Below are positions 1 through 5,105 of a stretch of DNA of 5,105 nt, piece by piece (position 1 is the first letter of the stretch; the number at the start of each line of letters is the position of its first letter). The translations under genes were made by a program, and so were the position numbers. The DNA comes from Planctomycetia bacterium (GTDB taxonomy: Bacteria > Planctomycetota > Phycisphaerae > Phycisphaerales > SM1A02). Location of the stretch: contig JAACEA010000051.1 in assembly GCA_009936695.1 (NCBI GenBank), forward strand, positions 1 through 5,105. The letters run 5' to 3'. The notes below the pieces were generated by a model. That model was not told the origin of the DNA. It saw only the letters and a program-made list of their open reading frames with translations, and made no database searches.

Positions 1-468
1 GAAGAGGTCGCCGCGGGCCGAGACCGCGGCGGCGCCGGCGGTCCAGGTCAGGATGACCCCGAGGACGGGCCAGGTCAGCACGTCACGGGCGACCCCCGCG
101 GCGGCGGGATCGGCCTCGCTCGCGGCGTCGGGCGCGAAGATGAACATGGACGACGTCCAGCCGATGAAGAAGATCTGGAAGGCGATCGTCGCGAGACTGA
201 ACCATCGGATGGCCAGAGGATGGGCGGTGGCGAATCGGCGGCTGCGGTCCGCATCGAACACGTAGCCGAAGCCGACGCAGCCGATCAGGTTTGGAATCGC
301 GAAGGCGAGGAACCCGGCCCATCCGAAGCGACCGAGCAGGATCACCGGCAGGAACATGCCGATGCACCAGGTCCAGCTGCAGGCGCAGTAGAAGCCCCAT
401 CCGGCGGTGGCGGCGAGTCCACCGCGGGCCGGACCTGCAGGCGATCGAAGCGACGCCTCGACGCTCAT
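1..468 (-). CDS. Multi-pass membrane protein, N-terminal part (runs off the left edge)
   Basis: Reading the minus strand from an ATG at 468 gives 156 codons without a stop up to base 1, so the C-terminus lies outside the window. The product is strongly hydrophobic. Segments near residues 24-46, 50-71, 86-111 and 130-150 look like membrane helices, separated by a charged loop (DADRSRR, 72-78) and an acidic/alanine loop (113-129). The first helix is rich in Trp and Cys (C28, C30, C35), and the second contains a Pro-Asn-...-Gly turn (AIPNLIG, 57-63). No signal peptide cleavage site is evident. Broken helices of this kind recall sodium:solute symporter or APC-type transporters, but I see no diagnostic ion-site motif, so function and substrate stay open. 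The start overlaps the stop of the upstream hotdog gene as ATGA (468-465), implying translational coupling; no Shine-Dalgarno is visible. Coding is well supported by open frame, hydrophobicity pattern and G/C third positions; the family is a guess. Confidence 0.8.
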   Translation of the reverse strand, partial: MSVEASLRSPAGPARGGLAATAGWGFYCACSWTWCIGMFLPVILLGRFGWAGFLAFAIPNLIGCVGFGYVFDADRSRRFATAHPLAIRWFSLATIAFQIFFIGWTSSMFIFAPDAASEADPAAAGVARDVLTWPVLGVILTWTAGAAAVSARGDLF

Positions 469-1100
469 TCTGCGGGGGTGCTCCGCTCGAGCCGGGCACG
501 ACGCTTCTGGCGCAATTGCTCGGCGAGGTCCTTCGGCGTGCAGTGGAAGGTGATGGCGCAGCGACCGACCTTCAGGTCACGGCTCTTCGCGCGGCGGTTC
601 ACCTGCTGGCTGATCTCGAGTTCGAGGGCGATGTTGAATTCGCCGCCCTCTTCGACCTTCCGCTTCACGTCCTCGGCGTTGGCGACGCGGTAGACGGCGG
701 GGCCGTAGCACGGACGAAGAAATCGATACTCCATCCGCTTGCAGATCACCTCGTAGTCGCTGCCGCATTCCGCGAACAGATACATTCCCGCGGCGACCTC
801 GGAGTTCCCGAGGAGGGCGGCACCGGCCATCGCGTTGTACCAGTTGCGATTGAAGCGTCGATAGGGGAGGACCGCGGTGAAACTCTTCGCATCGATTCGG
901 CGGAGGGTGATGCCGCTCCTGAAGGCGAAGGGGAGCCAGATCAGCGAGCAGACCCGGTGCCAGAAGTTGTTCCGGGTGGAGAGCTGGCTGAGGTAGGCGT
1001 CGATCCGCTTGCCGAGCGACTTCTTCGCCGGCAGCATGCCCGCCGGCGTCGTGGCCTCGGGGTCGTCGTGGGACGAGTGATTCACGGGTGCGGTGGTCAC
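465..1100 (-). CDS. Hotdog-fold protein, DUF4442/PaaI-like thioesterase type
   Basis: A soluble protein of about 211 aa. Numbered from the GTG at 1100, residues 50-109 carry what looks like the hotdog core of DUF4442-type proteins: a hydrophobic lead (LIWLPFAFRSGI), a beta strand, then RRFNRNWYN (81-89) and the helix motif GNSEVAAGMYLF (98-109). The Asn-Arg-Asn-x-x-x-x-Met-x-Gly arrangement is where related families bind acyl thioesters. Further strands follow and the tail is basic. By family it may act on or bind an acyl-CoA or acyl-ACP, but the substrate is unknown and activity is not shown. The start is uncertain. A longer frame begins at GTG 1178 (237 aa), with a GGAAGG about 9 bases upstream. 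ATG 1037 (190 aa) lies just before the conserved part. I chose 1100 because 19 of 21 codons after it end in G/C against 15 of 26 before it. It overlaps the downstream membrane gene by 4 bases, suggesting a shared transcript. Confidence 0.75.
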   Translation of the reverse strand: MTTAPVNHSSHDDPEATTPAGMLPAKKSLGKRIDAYLSQLSTRNNFWHRVCSLIWLPFAFRSGITLRRIDAKSFTAVLPYRRFNRNWYNAMAGAALLGNSEVAAGMYLFAECGSDYEVICKRMEYRFLRPCYGPAVYRVANAEDVKRKVEEGGEFNIALELEISQQVNRRAKSRDLKVGRCAITFHCTPKDLAEQLRQKRRARLERSTPAE

Positions 1101-1347
1101 GGCAGGGGTTCGATCGGGACTGGAGGCACCAAAGATGGATGCATCCTCATGGTAGGTCGCTTTGCGAGCGTACGCCACGAAGCGGGGCCTTCCCGGTGCA
1201 TCCCGGCGGTCGGGCGAAGGGGGTCACCGGGCGATCCGACGGTCCAATATGCCGTCTGACGAGCGCCGAAACTGGATTTCACCGCCTCGTGTCGATGGGC
1301 GGCGAGGAAACTCACCTTGATCACATCGAGGTTCGTTCCGGTACCGC
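1101..1347. other. Intergenic region between divergent blocks, no gene seen
   Basis: No frame on either strand combines a plausible start, protein-like composition and G/C third positions here. If the hotdog gene starts at GTG 1178, the first 78 bases are coding instead. The stretch presumably holds the minus-strand promoter; an AT-richer patch around 1244-1252 (ccaatatgc on the plus strand) is the best place for a -10 box, but I see no convincing -35 partner. No tRNA, repeat or terminator hairpin with a T-run was recognised. Confidence 0.5.
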
Positions 1348-1548
1348 CCTCTTCGACCGAATCGGGCGCAAGTCGGCACGGCCATGTCGACCCGGAGCAC
1401 CCACGACGAGCGGCCGGATGGGATCGTTCCCGATGGGGACGCGAGATCCGTGCCGAGGAATTGTCCGATTGCCGCCGGTACGCGGATGCGGTGGAGACGC
1501 GCTTCCGGGCCCGGGCCAGAACCGAGTCGAAGCCGAGGTGGGGCGCGA
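1348..1548 (+). pseudogene. Decayed antitoxin gene remnant (addiction-module, Unstab_antitox/PF09720-like)
   Basis: No single frame gives a whole protein, but two frames joined resemble the small antitoxins of type II modules. Frame 1 gives PNRAQVGTAMS (1357-1389), like the helical 'P..-R-A-x-L-x-x-A-L-x-x-S' segment. Frame 3 then gives VDPEHP (1386-1403), a W-D-R at 1419-1427, and WGREIRAEEL (1434-1463), matching the family's 'S-L-D-P-...-A-A-W-x-x-E-I-x-x-R-x-x-E-L' core. After that comes YADAVETRFRARA (1479-1517), like its C-terminal 'W/A-x-E-V-x-x-R-x-R-A-R' end, where the antitoxin contacts the toxin. Third positions in the frame-3 part are mostly G/C, as in real genes here. The switch of frame near 1385, an apparent internal insertion between the two tryptophans and the absence of a clear start imply it is dead. 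Identification is from memory of the family pattern; it could be chance. Confidence 0.4.
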
Positions 1549-1740
1549 TTGCGATCGGACCGGTATCTCGAAGTTCGCGACGAGCGCCTGCTGGAGGCAG
1601 TGGATGCGACCATGGAGCGGATCTTCCGTTTTCCCGACGAGTTCCCCCTCGAAGGGGTTCCCAGGCGGCATCGGCCGTCGTCGAAGGTGGTCGATCCGCT
1701 CGCCGGTGCCCTGATGGAGCGACTCGGCGACGAAGCGTCG
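1529..1740 (+). pseudogene. Decayed ParE/RelE-type toxin gene remnant
   Basis: Frame 2 gives EAEVGRDCDR (1529-1558), recalling the 'H-P-E-A-E-x-E-L' opening of ParE-family toxins. Frame 1 takes over at 1558 with DRYLEVRDERLLEAVD (1558-1605), ATMERIFRFPDEFP (1606-1647) and VPRRHR (1657-1674). This order reproduces the ParE/RelE pattern: 'Y-Y-E..-R-F-L-E-A-V-D-A-x-x-E-R-I' helices, then 'x-x-F-P-x-x-x-P' and 'R-R', which leads into the beta sheet. Such toxins inhibit gyrase (ParE) or cut mRNA on the ribosome (RelE). The expected next strand, 'F-P-Y-x-V-x-Y', is not readable in any one frame, and no start codon precedes the first piece, so the gene looks inactivated by small indels. It follows the antitoxin-like remnant with a short overlap, the usual order. 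The frame-1 part is continuous with the isomerase gene downstream, so an alternative is that it is just an N-terminal extension of that protein; I think this less likely. Confidence 0.42.
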
Positions 1741-1774
1741 CCGCCTCCAGGACCTTCGCCACCGAGCCGGACGG

Positions 1775-1791
1775 TAGAATCGGGCATCATG
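1775..1791 (+). promoter_or_regulatory. Candidate -10 box directly before the isomerase ATG (possible leaderless start)
   Basis: TAGAAT at 1775-1780 differs from the sigma-70 -10 consensus by one base and stands out in very GC-rich DNA. The ATG follows after 8 bases (1789). A transcript starting the usual 6-8 bases after the box would begin at or next to the ATG, leaving no leader and no ribosome binding site. None is visible. No convincing -35 box lies 16-18 bases upstream. Confidence 0.4.
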
Positions 1792-2628
1792 AACGATGCC
1801 TGCGTCACCATCCCGATCGGCCGTCTCGGCGTCTGCAGTTGGAGTCTTCAGCCGAAGACGGCCGCCGAGCTCGTGGAGTCGGTCGCACGACTCGGCGTGC
1901 CGAAGATCCAGCTCGCCCTCGGGCCCGTGATCGACGATTCCGCGGCGTTCGGAGACGTGATGCCTCGGCTTCGCGATGCCGGCGTCCGGATCGCGAGCGG
2001 CATGCTCGAGGCGGTCGGCGAGGACTACTCGACGCTCGAGACGATCAAGGCGACCGGCGGCGTTCGTCCCGACGAGCACTGGCCGGCGACGCTGGATCGA
2101 GCCCGCGCGGTCGCCGCGCTGGCCGCCGCGGAATCGCTTCCCCTGGTCACCCTCCACGCCGGCTTCATTCCGCACGAGGCGAGCGATCCGGCTCGCGCCG
2201 TCGTGCTGGACCGCCTCCGGACCCTCGCCGACGTGTTCGCGGATCACGGCGTTCGCGTCGGTCTCGAGACGGGCCAGGAGACCGCGGCCACGCTGCTCGA
2301 CGCCCTCGCCGAACTCGGCCACGAGAATGTCGGCGTCAACTTCGATCCGGCGAACATGATCCTCTACGGAATGGGCGATCCGGTCGATGCGATCCGGCTC
2401 CTTTCCGATCACGTGGTGCAGGTGCATGCGAAGGATGCGACGCCCACCGAGACACCGGGAACCTGGGGCAGCGAGGTCCCGTTGGGTACCGGCGCGGTCG
2501 ATTGGAACCGGTTCCTCGAGGTGGTCGCGACGCTGGACGAATCCATCGACGTGGTGATCGAACGCGAAGCCGGCGATGCTCGAGAGACCGACATCCTCGC
2601 CGCACGTCGGCGATTGACGGGAAGCTGA
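1789..2628 (+). CDS. Sugar phosphate isomerase/epimerase-like TIM-barrel protein
   Basis: A 279-aa protein of the xylose isomerase-like TIM barrel superfamily (AP endonuclease 2 family). The first strand GVCSWSLQP (14-22) follows a short lead, as is typical. VTLHAGFIP (120-128) supplies H123. Likely metal-site residues come in the family's order: E160 in GLETG, D186 in NFDPAN, H213 in QVHAKD and E258 in VIERE. A glycine-rich loop, PLGTGAVDW (231-239), precedes the last strands, as in hydroxypyruvate isomerase, inosose and tagatose epimerase relatives. It probably interconverts a sugar or sugar-like hydroxy-ketone using a divalent metal in the cytoplasm; the substrate cannot be read from sequence. 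The frame stays open upstream to 1384, but I chose ATG 1789 because the barrel begins 13 residues after it, the preceding stretch is Pro-rich and a -10-like box abuts it. Four bases separate its stop from the next gene, so the three plus-strand genes are probably cotranscribed. Confidence 0.87.
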   Translation: MNDACVTIPIGRLGVCSWSLQPKTAAELVESVARLGVPKIQLALGPVIDDSAAFGDVMPRLRDAGVRIASGMLEAVGEDYSTLETIKATGGVRPDEHWPATLDRARAVAALAAAESLPLVTLHAGFIPHEASDPARAVVLDRLRTLADVFADHGVRVGLETGQETAATLLDALAELGHENVGVNFDPANMILYGMGDPVDAIRLLSDHVVQVHAKDATPTETPGTWGSEVPLGTGAVDWNRFLEVVATLDESIDVVIEREAGDARETDILAARRRLTGS

Positions 2629-2632
2629 ATCG

Positions 2633-2926
2633 ATGCCGACCTACGAATACGCCATCATCAAGCCGGACGGAACCCTCGGCGAACCCTTCGAGGTGTTCCA
2701 GTCGATGTCCGCGCCGCACCTGAAGAAGCACCCGGAGACCGGCGAGCCGGTGAAGCGGCTGGTGTCCGCGCCGGGGCTCGCCCTGAACCACTCGGACGCC
2801 TCCGACAAGTCGAAGCTGAGCGACGCGAACCTCGATCGCCTCGGTTTCACGAAGTACAAGCGGTCCGGCGACAACACCTGGGACAAGACCGCGGGCAAGG
2901 GCCCCGGTTCGATCAGCCGTGACTGA
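2633..2926 (+). CDS. Small FmdB-like protein lacking all zinc-ribbon cysteines
   Basis: A 97-aa protein whose first half follows the FmdB/CxxC zinc-ribbon family: it opens MPTYEY, continues FEVFQSMS (19-26) and reaches PVKRLVSAP (39-47). In the family, two Cys-x-x-Cys pairs sit after MPTYEY and before the 'P-V-x-R-L' segment. Here the first is replaced by AIIKPDGTLGEP (7-18) and the second by HPET (33-36), and the whole protein has no cysteine. It therefore should not bind zinc in the usual way, though the fold may persist. The second half (48-97) is hydrophilic, with GFTKYKRSGDNTWDKTAGKG (71-90), possibly a basic, nucleic-acid- or protein-binding tail. The role is unknown. FmdB itself is a poorly understood putative regulator. 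The gene starts 4 bases after the isomerase stop and its last 8 bases overlap ligA, so it is likely cotranslated with both. A weak GGGAAG lies about 10 bases before the ATG. Confidence 0.8.
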   Translation: MPTYEYAIIKPDGTLGEPFEVFQSMSAPHLKKHPETGEPVKRLVSAPGLALNHSDASDKSKLSDANLDRLGFTKYKRSGDNTWDKTAGKGPGSISRD

Positions 2927-4952
2927 TTCGACCCGCGATGCCGACCGGATCGCCTCGCTTCGCGAACTGCTCGACCGCGCGAATCGGGCGTACTACGTCG
3001 ACGCCGATCCGATCATGTCGGATCTCGACTTCGACACCCGGCTCAAGGAACTGGAGGCGCTCGAGCACGCCAACCCCGATCTCGCCGACCCGGACAGCCC
3101 GACCCGGCGGGTCGGCGGCGAACCCGTGACGGGGTTCGAATCGGCCGCCCATGCCGTGCCGATGACCTCGATCGACAACACGTATTCGGTCGAGGATCTC
3201 CTGGCCTGGCACGAGCGGGTCCGAAAGGGACTGGATGACCTCGAGGTCGAGGACGTCACGCTGGTGTGCGATCCCAAGATCGACGGTGTCGCCATCTCGC
3301 TTCGATACGAGGCCGGGCGGCTGGTCTCCGCCACCACCCGCGGTGACGGCGCGACCGGCGACGTGATCACCGGGAACGTCCGGGCGATCCGATCGATCCC
3401 CACCCGCCTTGCGGTCGACGATCCACCCGCGGTGGTGGAGATCCGGGGGGAGATCGTGATGCCCAACGATTCCTTCGAGCGGGTGAACGCGGAGCGGGAG
3501 GCGGCGGGCGAGCCGCTCTTCGCCAACGCGAGAAACTCCACCGCCGGGACGCTCAAGAGTCTCGATCCGAAGGTGACGGCCAGTCGTGGACTGCGGTTCA
3601 TCGCACATGGTCGGGGCGAGACGGTCGGCGTCGAGATCGGCACCTATTCCGGGTTCCTCGAGCGGATCCGATCCTGGGGCGTTCCGGCGAACGCCCACTC
3701 GAAGGCCTTCGAATCGATCGACGAGGTCGTCACCCGGGTCGAGGCGTTCCGCGACGAGCGTGCGGACATGTCGTACGGCGTCGACGGCATGGTGATCCGT
3801 GTCGACCGATTCGATCTCCAGGCCGAACTCGGTGCGACCGCCAAGGCGCCTCGCTGGGCGATCGCCTTCAAGTATCCGGCGGAGCAGGCGGTCACCACCC
3901 TCCTCGAGGTCGAGTGGCAGGTCGGCAAGGGGGGGACCCTCACGCCGCGGGCCACCATGGAACCGGTGCACGTGGCGGGGACGACGGTGCGGCATGCGAC
4001 GCTCCACAACATCGAGGAGATTCGTCGCAAGGATCTTCGGATCGGCGATCGGGTGGTGATCGAGAAGGCCGGTGAGATCATTCCCCAGGTGATCGAGCCG
4101 ATCCTCGCGGAGCGACCGGAGGGTGTGCGATCGATCGAGCCGCCCACCGGTTGTCCGGCGTGCCACGGCGGAATCGAGCAGGAGGGCCCCAAGCTGTTCT
4201 GCACCAGTTCCGAGTGCCCGGCCCAGTTCCGGGAGAAGCTCAAGTGGTTCGTCGGACGCGATCAGATGGATGTCGACGGGCTCGGGGAGAAACTCGTCGA
4301 CCAGCTCGTCGACGCCGACCTCGTGCACCACTTTGCGGATCTCTTCCGACTCGAGCGCGACGACCTGCTCGGGCTCGAGCGCATGGGCGAGAAGTCGGCG
4401 GACAATCTCCTCGCAGGCCTCGAGGTCGCCCGGTCGCGGGGCCTCTCCCGGGTGCTGGCCGGGATGGGCATCCGTCACATCGGTGCGAGCGCCGCGAAGG
4501 TGCTTGCCCGGGGATTCCCCGATGCGGACGCGTTGATGGCGGCGTCGATCGAAACGCTCGAGGAACTGCCCGACTTCGGCGAGATCACCGCCCGAAGTCT
4601 CCATGAACACCTTGCCGCGGAGTCGACGCGGGATGCGTTTCGACGACTCGCGGAGGCCGGGGTCTCGCTGGCGAGCGACCTCTTTCGAGACCCGGCGGAC
4701 GATCCGGAGACCGTCGAATCCCCATTCACCGGAAAGACGGTGGTGATCACGGGGACCTTCGAGGCGTTCGGACGGAAGGAGCTTGCCGAGCGTCTGGAAG
4801 CACTCGGGGCGACGGTGACCGGGAGCGTGTCCAGGAAGACCGATCTGTTGCTCGCGGGCGAGAAGGCGGGCAGCAAGTCGAAGAAGGCCGCGGATCTCGG
4901 CATCGAGGTCTGGGACGAGGCCCGGCTCGTCCAGGCGCTTCCCGACGCCTGA
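2919..4952 (+). CDS. ligA: NAD+-dependent DNA ligase LigA
   Basis: A complete 677-aa bacterial replicative ligase, which seals nicks between Okazaki fragments and in repair using NAD+. Domains in order: Ia, the NMN-binding part (AYYVDADPIMSD, 24-35); adenylation domain with the KIDG motif (K120 takes the AMP), RGDG (141-144), EIRGE (174-178), the FANARNSTAG element (201-210), DGMVIRV (289-295) and FKYP (K318); OB fold (VGKGGTLTP, 335-343; KAGEIIPQV, 383-391); four-cysteine zinc finger (C412, C415, C428, C433); helix-hairpin-helix region (about 445-585); and a C-terminal BRCT domain (about 600-677, with GTF at 612-614 and W666). Length is normal for the family. The start is GTG, overlapping the previous gene by 8 bases; no in-frame ATG is nearby and no Shine-Dalgarno is seen, so coupling to upstream translation is likely. 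Two positions differ from the E. coli enzyme: D118 before KIDG where Glu is usual, and R294 where K290 is usual. All else suggests a working enzyme. Confidence 0.98.
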   Translation: MTDSTRDADRIASLRELLDRANRAYYVDADPIMSDLDFDTRLKELEALEHANPDLADPDSPTRRVGGEPVTGFESAAHAVPMTSIDNTYSVEDLLAWHERVRKGLDDLEVEDVTLVCDPKIDGVAISLRYEAGRLVSATTRGDGATGDVITGNVRAIRSIPTRLAVDDPPAVVEIRGEIVMPNDSFERVNAEREAAGEPLFANARNSTAGTLKSLDPKVTASRGLRFIAHGRGETVGVEIGTYSGFLERIRSWGVPANAHSKAFESIDEVVTRVEAFRDERADMSYGVDGMVIRVDRFDLQAELGATAKAPRWAIAFKYPAEQAVTTLLEVEWQVGKGGTLTPRATMEPVHVAGTTVRHATLHNIEEIRRKDLRIGDRVVIEKAGEIIPQVIEPILAERPEGVRSIEPPTGCPACHGGIEQEGPKLFCTSSECPAQFREKLKWFVGRDQMDVDGLGEKLVDQLVDADLVHHFADLFRLERDDLLGLERMGEKSADNLLAGLEVARSRGLSRVLAGMGIRHIGASAAKVLARGFPDADALMAASIETLEELPDFGEITARSLHEHLAAESTRDAFRRLAEAGVSLASDLFRDPADDPETVESPFTGKTVVITGTFEAFGRKELAERLEALGATVTGSVSRKTDLLLAGEKAGSKSKKAADLGIEVWDEARLVQALPDA

Positions 4953-5105
4953 CCGGCGATTTGAAATGATCCCCCGGTGAGCCGCTGGCATCGCTCGTTT
5001 CCGTCAGCGAGATCCGTGCGGAATTCCTCGACGTGGCGATCGACTGACGGCTCCATGGGTTCCATCGAGGGCTTTTCCGGGGCTTCGGTGCGGATGTTGG
5101 AGATA
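4953..5105. other. Region after ligA, no supported gene
   Basis: There is no terminator-like hairpin with a T-run after the ligA stop; the only nearby inverted repeat (TCGCT ... AGCGA around 4990-5010) is short and lacks a T-tract. One plus-strand frame is open from GTG 4977 to the edge (43 codons, internal ATG at 5055). Its codon use and Ser/Arg-rich product are not convincing, but a gene starting here and continuing outside the window cannot be excluded. Confidence 0.45.

Noticed and set aside
21..42. Imperfect GC palindrome gaccgcggcggcgccggcggtc
   Set aside because: It falls within the alanine/glycine-rich coding sequence of the membrane protein, where such runs of GCC/GGC arise by chance.
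291..1259. Long plus-strand frame opposite the hotdog gene
   Set aside because: Antisense shadow; the minus strand has the recognisable hotdog core and the coupled membrane gene, while this product has no familiar motif.
1224..1811. Minus-strand frames across the gene-poor middle
   Set aside because: Products are Arg/Ser/Pro-rich low-complexity strings without strand or helix patterning, unlike the plus-strand pieces over the same bases.
1317..2723. A 468-codon plus-strand frame crossing the isomerase gene
   Set aside because: Most of it is a shadow of the isomerase gene in another frame, very rich in arginine. Only its 1383-1548 part looks protein-like and that is reported as the antitoxin remnant.
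3129..3141. ggggttcgaatcg, resembling a tRNA T-loop
   Set aside because: It lies inside the conserved domain Ia/adenylation part of ligA and no cloverleaf arms surround it.
2913..4991. A 692-codon open frame on the minus strand opposite ligA
   Set aside because: It is the antisense shadow of ligA: the high G/C third positions of ligA keep the opposite frame open, and the product is an Arg/His/Asp-rich string with no family resemblance.
4983..5012. Inverted repeats after ligA as a terminator
   Set aside because: Stems of about 5 bp with loops of 10 or more and no T-run; not convincing.
1..5105. CRISPR array, insertion sequence ends or tandem repeats
   Set aside because: No spaced direct repeats, transposase motifs or terminal inverted repeats with target duplications were seen.

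Overview
The window is GC-rich DNA with strongly G/C-ending codons, carrying two intact or near-intact bacterial gene blocks on opposite strands around a decayed stretch. Probable source: a planctomycete-type bacterium, perhaps of the Phycisphaerae. This is an inference from the style of the LigA protein, the lack of Shine-Dalgarno sequences before any start, and the cysteine-free FmdB-like protein. No phylogenetic test was possible.

Minus strand, left block (1-1100): a gene for a hotdog-fold protein of DUF4442/thioesterase type reads leftward. It overlaps, by ATGA, the start of a multi-pass membrane protein that runs off the left edge. The membrane gene is easy to miss because it has no stop codon inside the window. 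The two form a tightly coupled pair.

Middle (1101-1788): no intact gene. The first part is a probable upstream region with no recognisable gene. From about 1348 to 1740 the plus strand holds pieces of coding-like sequence in shifting frames. Read together they resemble an addiction-module antitoxin (Unstab_antitox/PF09720 type) followed by a ParE/RelE-type toxin, so I read this as the wreck of a type II toxin-antitoxin module. This is the least expected content of the window and rests on pattern recognition alone.

Plus strand, right block (1789-4952): three genes packed as an operon. First is a TIM-barrel sugar phosphate isomerase/epimerase-like protein (279 aa). Four bases later comes a 97-aa FmdB-like protein that has lost every zinc-binding cysteine. 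Overlapping its end by 8 bases is ligA, a complete NAD+-dependent DNA ligase (677 aa). A TAGAAT box lies 8 bases before the first ATG of this block, which suggests a leaderless transcript. The three proteins have no obvious shared pathway; ligA is the only one with a firmly known job (joining nicks in replication and repair).

The last 153 bases hold no gene I can support, although one frame stays open from a GTG at 4977 to the window edge.
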